From: Spongilla lacustris
Taxonomy: Eukaryota > Porifera > Demospongiae > Spongillida > Spongillidae
Direction: 5' to 3'
DNA length: 64,000 nucleotides
Assembly: GCA_949361645.1 (NCBI GenBank)
Contig: OX442429.1
Span: 3,451,147-3,515,146 of the forward strand
The notes under the pieces are model-generated. The model ran no database searches, was not told the origin of the DNA, and worked only from the letters and a program-made list of their open reading frames with translations. Shown in pieces: positions 1-9,609 of the stretch. The position numbers and the translations under genes were made by a program. Positions within the stretch are counted from its first letter, which is position 1. The number at the start of each line of letters is the position of its first letter.

Positions 1-483
1 GGTAGACACCCTACCTCAGACGAAGTTGGAGCGGTTGAAGGAGGCTATTTACGGGGTGGCAGGCTCGGAAGGCGTGCGCAAAGTGGGAGCTCCAATCGCC
101 AGTTGGCCAGTTACAGCATGCTTGTCGGGTGATCCGGTCAGGACGTACATTCTTGCGCACGATGATAAATCCGGTGTCAGTTGCGGGCGGACTGCACCGC
201 TATCAATAGATTGTTCCGGGCCGACTTGGTCTGGTGGGCGACGTTCCTCGAGGAGTGGAAGGGCATTTCAATATTGAATTACAGTGTTCGAGGTGACGTC
301 TGCATGGGTCGGTCTGACGCGTCGGGTGCGTGGGGTTGCATGTGGCGTTTTTGCCTCGAGGGGAGAATGTTTCACGTGCCAATGGCCGGCGAGTTGGTCC
401 AGGGTGCCTATATCACAGCGAAGGAATTATTCCCAATAGTGGTGGCGCTTGCCATGCAGTTGGGGTGGTTCGTGGCGAGGTAA
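1..483 (+). pseudogene. DIRS-like retrotransposon, RT end and RNase H fragment
   Basis: The window opens inside a retroelement polyprotein. Frames around 26-180 give the helical connection after the RT (ERLKEAIYGVAGSEG, then after a frameshift QLQHACRVIRSGRTFLR). Frame 181-483 gives RNase H: FRADLVWWATFLEEW, then the strand with the catalytic Asp (SDASGAWGC) and the following helix (ITAKELFPIVVALA). These strings are typical of DIRS/Ngaro-type elements, which pair RT-RNase H with a tyrosine recombinase, and a recombinase follows directly downstream. At least two frame changes and one stop break the copy. The 5' part lies outside the window. Frames and motifs are seen; the DIRS assignment comes from family knowledge. 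Confidence 0.65.
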
Positions 484-625
484 GGTGGTGCGGTGTCGGT
501 GCGACAATGCGGCGGTGGTAGCCATAGTACTATCCGGCACTACTGAGCAAGGATGAACTGGTTAGGTACTTGATGAGGTGTTTGTCCTATGAGGGCCGAG
601 CACATTGCGGGAGTGAGTAACGTGC

Positions 626-1006
626 ATGGCAGGCAGCCTTTCGCGAAAAAATGTCGCCTTGTCAGTTTCGCCTATCCGACAGGTTCCTACTAGTACAGCA
701 CGTCAGGCCCCAGCGCCGAGGCCGGGCGGCCTGTTACAGGTGTTACTGCAGCTGGATCCAGCTGCAGGTTGGACCTCAATGAGCGGAACCGCTGCGCTGA
801 CGTCTACGTTGACAAAGCTAGATATAGCCAACTCTGCTCAGTTCAGCGAACGTATCGTATCGGTGTGCGGCGTTTTTTACGAGTTCTGTTGCCTAGCGAA
901 CCGGACTCCGCGACCATCCTCGGAGCGGGACTTGTGTAGGTTCGTATCGCATTTGGTGTCGATAGGGTGGAAGCATCGGACGTTACCTATCAGTGATTAG
1001 TTAAAG
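626..1006 (+). pseudogene. DIRS-like tyrosine recombinase, N-terminal part
   Basis: The translation has the SAM-like core-binding helices of DIRS recombinases: SAQFSERIVSVCGVFYEFC, then ERDLCRFVSHLVSIGWKHRTL. The frame runs into a TAG at 997-999, just before a 1216-bp insertion that starts at 1007. Joining base 1006 to 2230 (dropping the insert and one TSD copy) restores the same frame, so this is the first of three pieces of one recombinase gene. The premature stop next to the insertion shows that the copy is inactive. Confidence 0.6.
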
Positions 1007-2222
1007 CATAGATTAATAACCTTACGGAACGGGATTGGAAACGCTATATATCCATTCCAATTCAACGCAATGTGTCGTCATAGTTTCGCATGAATCTAAT
1101 TACTTTTGCTCAGAGAGGCAGTGAAGAAGCAAGTCCAAACAGAGGCATCACAAGGTAAAAGAAGGGGATGATGATTTCCTAAACTTTCTAGATGGTTTTC
1201 TACCCTCGTAGTTGGTTCTTTTTGGGCATCGTTTAAACTTTGGGCTGTGTACGATGACAAAAGCGCGCGAAAAGCGGTGCGAAAGCGAAGTACAATTTTT
1301 TCGTCAACTACTGTGGCAACAGGCAACATGATCAGGCAACGAAAGATAGCGTCAGAGCAAGCACAGTGAATGTATGGAAACGTAGTGGTGGTTTCAAGAC
1401 AACCAGTTTTATAATCGTAAAGATCAATAGCTTCAAACGCAAAACTACGCTTAAAATACCTCCCGCCTTTCGACAATCCTTGTACCTTTACGGTTCAAGG
1501 TGTCGGCCCCAAAAGTAGTTTTATAAGAAGAAGGAAGGTGGATGGGGGACGTGGTAGGATTGGAAAATCTCTTTACGTAGTGATAGCTAACTTACACCCC
1601 TCGATATGCGAGCAAAAAGTTAAATTTTTGTTTTTAAATGTTTCAGTCGACAAGGAAGGTTGTCAAAGAAGCTTAAGGCAAAAACGCCAATGCACTAACC
1701 TGACTGTCTCCATTGACATTGACATCTGCATGAAAGCCAGGAGTGCTAGGCACCATCTAGAGCAGCAACTGACGATGAACTTAGTCAAGTTTTACTGTTG
1801 TGCAGACACTTCTTCCTCCATGCAGGTACATGTAAGTTATTTTGGTATGCTTTTAAGTGATTTTGTTTAGGCAGATGTTTTGGTGAAGGGCGAATGGTCG
1901 TGCACCACCCTTCCAGCTTAGATGGGGCATGGGAAGCATCCTTATAATGAGTTGAAAGAGGAGGGCTTTGTCTAAGTCAAGCCCGCCTCTCTGTCGGCAA
2001 CCCTTCGCTCTAAACAAACTATATATCTATCCCCAAATTGGCTCTGCCTGGTTCTAGGTATTGTGTGCTGCTCTATTATGAGTATATAAATGGTGTTCTT
2101 GGAAAAGAGTCTCATAGCCTGCCTATCGATTATAATTACGTCATACGCGCGAGCGAAACTATGATAATCGATTGGCAATGTATTGCGTTTCCAATCCCGT
2201 TCCGTAAGGTTATTAATCTATG
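1007..2222. mobile_element. 1216-bp TIR DNA element inserted in the recombinase
   Basis: A perfect inverted repeat of 38 bp bounds this segment: CATAGATTAATAACCTTACG... at 1007-1044 and its reverse complement at 2185-2222. The 7-mer GTTAAAG lies on both sides (1000-1006 and 2223-2229) as a target-site duplication. Removing the element plus one TSD copy makes the flanking recombinase continuous in frame. Inside, the longest reading frame is a 126-codon minus-strand frame (1096-1476) that I do not recognise. It is probably non-autonomous. A 7-bp TSD alone does not settle the superfamily. Confidence 0.85.
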
Positions 2223-2603
2223 GTTAAAGGCGGGGCTGCCAACCCTTTTAGAAGGTATACCGAGAGGGGTGGAGAGGGCTGAGGCGGAACAAGGCGGGGA
2301 AGAGAGACAGCGTCTTCCTATTTATTACACCAGAGTTACTTGTAGCGTTGAGGACAGTATAGGCATGCGTTTCGCGGGGATGTGATGTCGATACCAAAAT
2401 GTTGTCGGCGGGAGATGACAGTGCCGTCAGAGGCGGGTTACTATCCAGGGGTGCACCTTAGCGTGAGTGACGTGGCGGTACGAGGACGTCGCCATGCAGT
2501 AGTCCAACATCTGTTCAATTGCAGTCGAAGACCGACCCGTTTGGTCTTTGGTGATAGGGAGAACGGGTACGAGTTTCTGTCCAGTGGCAGCGCGTCTCGA
2601 CTA
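2223..2603 (+). pseudogene. DIRS-like tyrosine recombinase, middle part
   Basis: This continues the recombinase after the 1216-bp insert: KAGLPTLLEGIPRGVERAEA and RQRLPI, then REMTVPSEAGYYPGVHLSVSDV and, in a shifted frame, QSKTDPFG and VIGRTGTSFCPVAARLD. These match the conserved central blocks of DIRS recombinases (RLPI, the EMTVPSEA block, SKTDPF, the FCPV block). Stops and frameshifts occur near 2383 and 2550. The gene is cut again at 2603/2604 by a larger insertion. Confidence 0.6.
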
Positions 2604-2631
2604 GGTATGTCACGGCTGATTTTGTCCTATC

Positions 2632-2860
2632 CTGAAATGGTCCTAGGACCGTTTCAGGCAGCCTATTTTGGTCCGGCGGACTATTACAGGCTTTGCTTAA
2701 TTTGGTCCTAGGACCAAAACAGGCTGCCTCATTTGGTCCTACGCTGCTCATTTTGGTCCTATATAGGCGGACAAAAGCAAGCAGCCTGATTTGGTCCTAG
2801 GACCGAAACAGACTGCCTAATTTGACTATACGCTGCTGTTATTATACAGGCGGACAATAA
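2632..2860. repeat. Subterminal palindromic repeats (GGTCCTAGGACC)
   Basis: The 12-bp palindrome GGTCCTAGGACC occurs three times (near 2639, 2704 and 2795). Each copy lies between TTT(C/T)GGTCC-type and CAGGCTGCC-type arms, so nested hairpins are possible. Half-copies (TTTGGTCCTA...) lie between them. Clustered short palindromes just inside one end of a DNA transposon often act as transposase-binding subterminal repeats; that role is inferred here. Confidence 0.55.
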
Positions 2861-3441
2861 CAAATTCAAACTGATTACTTCACGCAGAAAAAGTAATTGT
2901 ACCCCACCCATAGCTTAGTGGTATGACAAACATTTGTGGAAATATGACACTACAAAAACCAGGCTGATGGAGTAGCCTGTTGAGGAGAGTCTAGGCATAG
3001 CGATGGTGGAGTGGACTGCCTTTTACCACCTTTCCTTTCTTGATTTCAGCCCCATATTATATATCGTTGGAAAGAGCAAAAATTCTACATTCCAAAAATA
3101 CCTTATACTCATGGCTATGCGTTTCGTAGCGAGCACCACGCTATTCGAAAGATCAAGAATGAAATGATCGCGAATGTACGTGAATTAATAGGGTACGCGA
3201 AACAAAAACTGTCCCGGTTGAGTTTATAATCAGTACAGAGATATAAATAAGTGTGCAGCCTTAACCAAAACTTTAAAATACATAGTATCACTAATATCAT
3301 ACATAGAGATGCATTGGATTTTGCTTCAATAAATAACTAACGCTTACTATTGGTCATGATAAGAAAGAAGGTTATTCTGCCAAATAGTACACATAACTAT
3401 ACGTATTGAATTATGGTACTAACTGATGAAATCTACACAAA

Positions 3442-4340
3442 TCAAACTGCCAGTACAATTTTCAATGCAAAAAAACATATTAAACACACTACACTATGTA
3501 CAATCAAACGTATCCATGTATTCAGTTCACTTAAATTAAGATCCCCAGCAATGTAATGTGCTAACAGCCCATATATGACAATTGTAACGTTCTCCACATC
3601 TTCTTCAGCTTCATCAGTTTTCCAGTAGGTTAACTGTTTTGCTTCACTGTGATGGCTTCCTTGCTTTATGACAAATTTTCCTGCGTCAACTTCTTTTATT
3701 ATTATTAATTTTTTTGCACTTAGCAATTTAGAACGGACTGAGTGTTTTTTCAATATTTGACTTTCTAATTAATGCTTTTTGAAAACAGCGGTTTGCATTT
3801 TAACACTAGCAAGTACTCCTGAAGCTTTGCTTTGAGAACCTCATTTGATGTCATTAACTTAAGAACTTTTTCTTTCCCCAAATTCAGTGCAGCTATATCT
3901 AAGGTTTATTGGTATGGAGCAGGAGGTGCCCGTTAGACTAGTGTGCAGAGCACTGACTGATGAAAGTGGATTTTTGAATGTAAAGGCAATTCAAATTTCA
4001 GACTAAGATTTAAAAAACTATATCTTCCCAGGTTCTAGTAAGATGCTTCTTCATATCATTGATAGTTTGAAGTACAAGCTTAATGGAAGTGCACAATGCA
4101 TTAATGTTCACATCTTGTCCTGGTGCTAGTTTTGCCACTATCTTGGCTTTTTCCATAGGTTTGGCATTTTTTAGGTTGGACTGAGTTGATGTACAACACC
4201 AAGCCATTTCTTATTTCTGGAGCTAGAAGGGATCCATGCTCACTCACATCCTTTTTATAATCATTAATGAGCCTCCTTAGATCAATAACTGTCTTCATTC
4301 TAAATAGTAAAAAAGCAATGGTTGCGCACATGCGCATCAT
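3442..4340 (-). other. Unassigned minus-strand frames inside the 4.3-kb insert
   Basis: Three minus-strand frames, at 3442-3753 (103 codons), 4010-4207 and 4101-4340, have protein-like composition: many Lys and Glu and few low-complexity runs. The latter two overlap in different frames and could be one exon broken by a frameshift. The start of the 103-codon frame (KKLIIIKEVDAGK) vaguely resembles the helix-turn-helix start of Tigger/CENP-B proteins, but the resemblance does not continue. No family is claimed. The rest of 2860-5430 is AT-rich and I see nothing more in it. Confidence 0.25.
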
Positions 4341-5425
4341 TCATACATGTAATGCCCGTATGGATGCATGCATCTAATTAAATATGAATATTTGGCTTGA
4401 AAAGAACAGTGCTTGGGCATCATCGAATTACAATGTTACAACAATAGAAATAAAATGATTTGCTAATTCTTCAAATTAATTTCATTTACAACTTAGTTGA
4501 TTGAAGAATGGGGTGTGCAATAAATAGGGTAGTCACAAAACATTTTATTGTAAGGAATGGTTATGTGCTTATGCTTTGTAGACAAAGAATCCAAGTTAAC
4601 CTACTTAGTTCAAGTATAAAGATACATTTATATAAACGTGTGTGTCCTTTTTTCATGCAGACCAACACAAAACGCCTGGGTAGTTAAAGCACCCCTTGGG
4701 CATCATCCAAACGTCCTCATACTTTGTAATATGATGATTCGATGCCTAACTTAAATAAAAATATATGTCCTGTGATAGTTGGTTCATAATCAGAGTCAAG
4801 ATTCATTCCCAAAATTATAGTACGAATTCAATGCGTAAAAAAAAAAAAAATAGATCAAGAACCAGCTCGAAATTAGGCAATGGCGTTTCATTCTACAACA
4901 AATCGGCTTACTAAATCAAGCTATGCAGTCGGACCAACCTCGCAGATAATCGAACAACTTTGTTCGCTTCTATAAGACCTTTTCCAACTTTACGAAATAC
5001 GTGTCCAGTTTTCGACGTAGTTTTAGATCATCGATTTACGGCCCCACTTACGCGATTTATCCAACACAGGTGTTTGCGGCCATATATTTTGTGGACAGTA
5101 GGTTTATAACCCGAAATATTGAAATGATTACGTATTCCCTTAGCAACGTCCTAGGCAACCAGAGCTAAGAAACGTGAGCCTCCTGTACAAAAACAGGAAT
5201 TATACCAGCGTCATTTAAAACCTCGAAACAAAAGAAGCATCACCTTCCTACAAATACTGCGTTTCTCGTGTTACAGTTTTGACGCTACGGCAAGTTATGG
5301 CTCGTGAAAGCGGGTAACCCTCGACGTACCTCTCCACTTTGAAGTAAGTTTTCCACGCTCCCGACCGGTAAAAAGTTTTGATTCAAGTAAATCTTAGAGA
5401 TAACAGAAGGTACTAACTGATTCCA

Positions 5426-6466
5426 TTATCTGCTTATAGCCGCCTTTTTTTGGGCTAGAGATGCGTATTGCTGAAATATCGTGAATTTAACGGTATACGT
5501 ATCAGGGGGAGGGATCGCTGCCACGTTTTGTGGACCTATAGGAAGCAGGTGCTCCTTCATAATCAAGGACAGTCTTCTAACTGGGTCATGTACCGAATGG
5601 TACGTACGTTGCAAGAAGTCAACTTGGTATGGATGGACTCTGCTACTTTCTCCCTCAGACGATCGGTTGAGAGCTGGTGGAAGCCAGTGACTGTGTGACA
5701 TGCTGTCTGTACATCAGCATCTGAAGGTCCAGGTTCTTCTGCACACTTGTGAGTGCTGTACTCACCAGCCCGTATTTCCTTCCCACATGTTTGCTGGCAA
5801 TGTACCACTAGCAAGGTCTGAATGAATGGTGGTGTGGGCTTCAGCGGTGAAGGAGCCAAAGGAGTGTCCATGATGCAGCATGGACACTTGATCTTACTGC
5901 AGTTGGAAGCCATGAACCAGTGTATGATATGTCGATGCAGCCAGTGCCCTACATGGTAGCTCCAATGGTTCAGTGGTGCACAATTGTCAGGCACAAGGGA
6001 CACTGAAGTTGGTCCAGTACGTCTGGATTGTTGGTACTGGCAAGTATATGGTCTTGTGCTGAGAAGCCTGTCTGCATGGCAGGGGCTATTCCACGTAAAT
6101 CTGAGCTGCACTATTGTGGGCTGGACAGCCTGCATGTGGTGGTTTTGGATGACAGATCTGAGTACTATCACATACACATGTACATGCAGCATATAAAATT
6201 ATAATATCACCATGCAGTCAACTTCTGTGTGGGCCTTCCACTCAAAAGGAATACTGTTGGGCCCATGTTTGTGGTATCACTGGATAGAAAAGGATGGTGG
6301 GTGGGTGGGTGGTGTCCAGGGAGGTGTTGATAAAGAATTTGGAGTGCAAATCCTTTGCAAACTGTATGCAGTTATATGTTTTCCTCTTCTTTTTGGCTTT
6401 ATCCTCCACTAAGAAGCGACCACACACTCTGCATCGCTCTTCGACTTTCTTTGCGTGTATCTCCAT
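5426..6466 (-). pseudogene. RAG1 N-terminal-like zinc-binding protein, decayed
   Basis: Reading from 6466 downward, the order of elements follows the RAG1 N-terminal region. It starts with HAKKVEERCRVCGRF (CRxCG) and an Ala-Lys-Asp-Leu helix, then THPP (the HPxxF position). After a frame change comes FEWKAHTEVDC, like the RAG1 W-x-x-H...C block. A degenerate RING follows (VPDNC, GHWLHRHIIHWF, KIKCPCC), then a C2HC finger (LLVVHCQQTCGKEIRAG, EYSTHKC). A tail continues to about 5430 across one more frame change. There is no DDE core. RAG1-N-like transposon proteins (N-RAG-TP) have been described in other invertebrates. Several RING cysteines are lost and at least two frame changes exist, so this copy is dead. 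The match is by motif order and was not searched. Confidence 0.6.
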
Positions 6467-6530
6467 TCTTAAATACTGAAATTATTCATAAAAACTCCGG
6501 CCTTATTCTGAGGTTAAAAAAAAAGGCGGC
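5439..6530. mobile_element. 1.1-kb TIR-bounded unit carrying a RAG1-N-like frame
   Basis: GCCGCCTTTTTTT at 5439-5451 and its inverse at 6517-6530 (A9 then GGCGGC) form a short inverted repeat, flanked by TA on both sides (5437-5438 and 6531-6532). Nearly the whole interior is the minus-strand coding trace described next. Its ATG (6466) is about 65 bp inside one end and its last frame runs into the other end. This tight packing suggests a compact transposon. The repeat is only about 13 bp and partly homopolymer, so the boundaries are tentative. Confidence 0.45.
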
Positions 6531-6930
6531 TATTTATGAGTGATATGTATATACTCTCCTATGTGTGCTGATCATTATATTACTCGCTTACAGATTTCTA
6601 CCGTTTGGTTCGTCCACAAAGACCGCTCAAGTACACCCCGTCTTTTCCCGCCAAAGTTACATTGATGTGAAAACGGGCTGCGCAGAACCACTCATAATAA
6701 ATGTAGTCCTTGGGCAATTATTGCTTACGTATAGCTGTGGTAGAGTGTTTTCATGAGCATTTTCTCTTCTCGGAATGTCATAAGACGAGTATGATATAGG
6801 CTCGCAAAAACAGATATCGTATAATGAGATGCGGCTAGAATTTTTTTTTGTGGCTAATACTAAATTACGGTATCGCTTAATTATCCAACCTACTGTCCAG
6901 CCGCAAACATCTGTGCCAAGTACCTATACC

Positions 6931-7232
6931 TTCGACTAAAGAGGGTTAGCGAGGGCCCGTTGTTTTGCTACCAGGGCGGGCGCAGTATTTGACGAGGCAG
7001 TGCCTTGTAGAGTCACTGAGGAAGGGCCTGTCGAGGGCGGGTATCGATCAGAGTAAGTACTGCAGCCACAGCTTAAGGATAGGAGCGGCAACAACGGCGG
7101 CCAAGAAGGGCCTGGGCGACGCAGTACTAGTCATCAAGACACTGGGGTAGATGGGAGAGTGTGGCGTACCAGAAGTATGTTCGGATCCCGTCCGAGCAGT
7201 TGGCGGGTTACTCCACACTGTTAGCTTCGTAG
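6931..7232 (+). pseudogene. DIRS-like tyrosine recombinase, C-terminal catalytic part
   Basis: After the 4.3-kb insert the gene resumes with KRVSEGPLFCYQGGRSI, then LTRQCLVESLRKGLSRAGID. The HxxR catalytic motif follows in CSHSLRIGAATTA, and the tyrosine-nucleophile region is WESVAYQKYVRIPSEQLAG. The frame ends at TAG 7230-7232, the expected C-terminus. A one-base gain in a GGGG run near 7145 separates the HxxR frame from the tyrosine frame. Together with 626-1006 and 2223-2603 this accounts for most of a DIRS recombinase. The first catalytic Arg was not located. Confidence 0.7.
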
Positions 7233-7576
7233 GTTAGCCATAGATAGCACACCGCTAGGTTTGTATTCACAGTGTATTAAAATAGCCGGACATGTACCAT
7301 CAGTCATGTTGATTCGTGCGAGGGAGAGTCGCGGACGGGGGTGGAGTGGGGCTGCGGGTTGTGCTTGGGCTAGGAGAGGTCCCTCTCCTTTTGGGCCGGA
7401 ACTGGCAGTTGCCGCCAGTGTCCCCCCAAGCCCAACCCCCTCCCGGAGGGGGGAAGGGCGGGGGACCTGCCTCCATACCTTGGGGGCGGGCCGGGACCGC
7501 CCTGGGCACTTCCGCCAACCCCCAGGGGTACATTGTGATCCCGGGGGAGACGGGACGTAAGGAATTCAGGGTAAGG
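7233..7576. other. GC-rich stretch after the recombinase
   Basis: This has no convincing gene. About 7310-7560 is strikingly G+C rich, with runs such as CCCCTCCCGGAGGGGGG that can form hairpins, in an otherwise AT-rich window. It sits where the complex 3' terminal repeats of a DIRS element would lie. That role is possible but not shown. Reading frames here on both strands are low-complexity and were left out. Confidence 0.4.
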
Positions 7577-7690
7577 GTGTAGCTAAAACCAGGAGCAGGA
7601 GCAGGAACAGGAGCAGGAGTTGCTACCTAAAACCAGGAGCAGGAGCAGGAGTTGCTACCTAAAACCAGGAGCAGGAGTTCTTACCTAAAA
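7577..7690. repeat. GGAGCA minisatellite, left end of the fold-back
   Basis: Units of TACCTAAAACCAGGAGCAGG followed by 1-4 further GGAGCA hexamers occur here. The same unit, inverted, forms the right end of the fold-back (9146-9215), and a third array lies at 26437-26560. Confidence 0.85.
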
Positions 7691-8149
7691 TCTCGTATGA
7701 ACAGGCGCAGTATAGTACGTAGTATGCCTTACGAGCAGGCTTAAGAGTGCATACCGCTCATTATAAGTTTTCAGCTCGTGCGGCGGGTATTGTAGTATAC
7801 CATTTTCTCTACACACGCGTGCACCCCGCAGCCTGTAATATTGAGTAAAAGCACCATTTATTTCTCCACATTTCTGAATATCCAATATAGATGAACAGAA
7901 ACTGATTTGTTTTCTATTCAGTTCCACGGGGATGAACTTTGACAAATGCTGCAGTGGTCCAGACTGCCCTCCAGATCACTGTTAATAATTGCATGAGCAT
8001 ACTGCATTTTCTAGCAGGGCCCCTAACAGCTGAGCTCGATAATTTCTTTTGACATTGCTCAGTTCTTTCCTTACCTATATGCATGTACCTAGCTAGGAAA
8101 ATTACAGTTATTTATATAATAATAATTTTGCCAGACAGAGTTAGACTGC

Positions 8150-8603
8150 TTGTCTACTTCTTCTTGCCATACTTCTGCATGGCTGATGGCTCCAAGTTGT
8201 CCCAGCGCCAGAACTCAATCTCCATCTTGACCCCTCTGAATTTTAGGCTGGTGTAAAGTGGTTGTTACGCATTGATACCTCCCAAGGTGCCAAATATCCA
8301 TACTGTCCCCATCACTGTTTGGAACTCTTGGGTCATCATGCATTAACCTGCAGGCATAGAGGTGACGTGGTCTCCCGCCACAACAGACTACGAGATGTAT
8401 TTCTTGAATCTTGCAGGTGTTGGTGCCCATGTAGAGGCAGGGAGTGTTCATGGGCATGACCATGACGTACTCGAACTGTTGATGTCCTGGTCCCTCTCTG
8501 GGTGTTAGGCAAGCCAGCTGCATTTGACATTTAGTTACCATCGCTTAATCCAAGTATACCTTTACTGAATCGAGTGTGCATGACAGCAGGATCAGCAGCC
8601 TTA
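8150..8603 (+). pseudogene. RLE-type retrotransposon C-terminus fragment in the fold-back centre
   Basis: Frames here give the zinc-knuckle/endonuclease tail shared by several copies between 17 and 23 kb: CPHHCLELLGHHALTC, then HRGDVVSRHNRLRDVF, DVLVPLWVLGKPAAFDI and TAGSAA. It matches the order C-x2-C, GHHALTC, GGDVVxRHN, PADILVPxW, GKPAAFD of the intact-looking relatives. Stops and frame changes are present. The fragment ends exactly where the inverted arm begins (about 8604), and its 5' part is repeated in inverse in the right arm. Confidence 0.65.
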
Positions 8604-9224
8604 GGAGGTATCAATGCCTAACAACCACTTTACACCAGCCTAAAATTCAGAGAGGTCAAGATGGAGGTTGAGCCCTGGCGCTGGGACAACTTGGAGCCAT
8701 GCAGAAGTATGGCAAGAAGAAGCAGACAGTCTACCTCTGTCTGGCAAAATTATTAATAGTATAAATAACTGTAATTTCGCAACATTCGTAAAAGAATAAA
8801 AGAACTCCTGCTTTCCATGCAGTAGTGCTAATAATGAATTCACTTTTAATTATCTGGAGGGCAGTCTGGACCACTCTGCAGCATTTGTCAAAGTTCATCC
8901 CCGTGGAATTGAATAGAAAACAAATCAGTTTCTGTTAATCTATATTGGATATTCAGAAATGTGGAGAAATAAATGGTGCTTTTACTCATGCAATATTACA
9001 GGCATGCGGGGTGCACGCATGTGTAGAGAAAATGGTATACTATACAATACCCGCCGCACGAGCTGAAACTTATAATGAGCGGTATGCACTCTTAAGCCTG
9101 CTCGTAAGGCATACGTACTATACTGCGCCTGTTCATATGAGATTTTAGGTAAGAACTCCTGCTCCTGCTCCTGCTCCTGCTCCTGGTTTTAGGTAGTAAC
9201 TCGTGCTCCTGCCCCTCCCAAGGA

Positions 9225-9475
9225 ATAAGATCATGCATGATCATGCAATGAATCATTGCAAGAATCATGCATGAATATTGCATTTTATCATGCATGGAAC
9301 ACGCATTAAATTCGTACCTTTCATGCATGAATCTTGCAAGGATTCATGCATGATCATGCATGTATTATGCATGATGTGTGCATGATCATGCATGTTCCAT
9401 GAATGTATCATGCATGTTATATGGATGATCATGCATGTTGTTTGCATGCGTGTATCCCATGTACATGCATGTTCT
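9225..9475. repeat. GCATG/ATCATGCATG palindromic minisatellite
   Basis: Repeated ATGCATGATCATGCATG-like units with spacers of 5-10 bases. The unit is itself palindromic, so both strands read alike. A shorter array of the same type is at 26318-26415, also next to a CTCCTG array. The reading frames it creates (Met-His-Asp rich) are artefacts of the repeat. Confidence 0.85.
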
Positions 9476-9609
9476 GTGCCCCATGCACATCTGGCTGATC
9501 AATTGATGCAGTTTTAATTTCGAATTATGAATACAAAATGCATAACAAGGAAAAGTACTCAAGACAGAAACTTAATTGCCGCAGTGCAGCACATGTAATA
9601 TGTTCCTCA

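Larger units (their letters stand above)
2604..6930. mobile_element. 4.3-kb insertion in the recombinase, with flanking CTCGACTA/TTCGACTA
   Basis: The recombinase stops at 2603 and resumes at 6931. CTCGACTA (2596-2603) and TTCGACTA (6931-6938) flank the insert as an 8-bp duplication with one mismatch. The termini read GGTAT...ATACC, only a short inverted repeat. The left end has subterminal palindromes (2632-2860). The interior holds minus-strand frames at 3442-3753 and 4010-4340 that I cannot assign, and a nested TIR-bounded unit at 5439-6530. An 8-bp TSD fits hAT or P superfamilies, but no transposase was recognised. The boundaries are well supported by the interrupted gene; the classification is open. 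Confidence 0.6.
7577..9217. mobile_element. Fold-back element: long inverted repeat around an RT fragment
   Basis: 7577-8282 and 8604-9217 are near-identical reverse complements. They share the outer (GGAGCA)n/CTCCTG array, the block with GAGCGGTATGCAC, the GAATATCCAATATAG block, and a piece of retrotransposon C-terminus (LHLDPSEF-type frame). The unpaired centre, 8283-8603, continues that retrotransposon sequence. The left arm is longer because it has more GGAGCA units. This is a classic fold-back layout, or an inverted duplication of one insertion. The outer termini are simple-sequence arrays rather than an ordinary TIR. Confidence 0.8.

Noticed and set aside
3442..3753. Possible Tigger/CENP-B helix-turn-helix start (KKLIIIKEVDAGK).
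   Set aside because: Only about 13 residues resemble the family and the continuation does not; kept as unassigned.
7261..7582. Three overlapping frames in the GC-rich stretch, Pro/Gly-rich on both strands.
   Set aside because: Composition-driven; no frame has family resemblance and all overlap.
9225..9475. CRISPR-like appearance of regularly spaced ATGCATGATC repeats.
   Set aside because: Repeats are short and palindromic, spacers are short and similar, the genome is animal, and no cas genes are present; it is a minisatellite.
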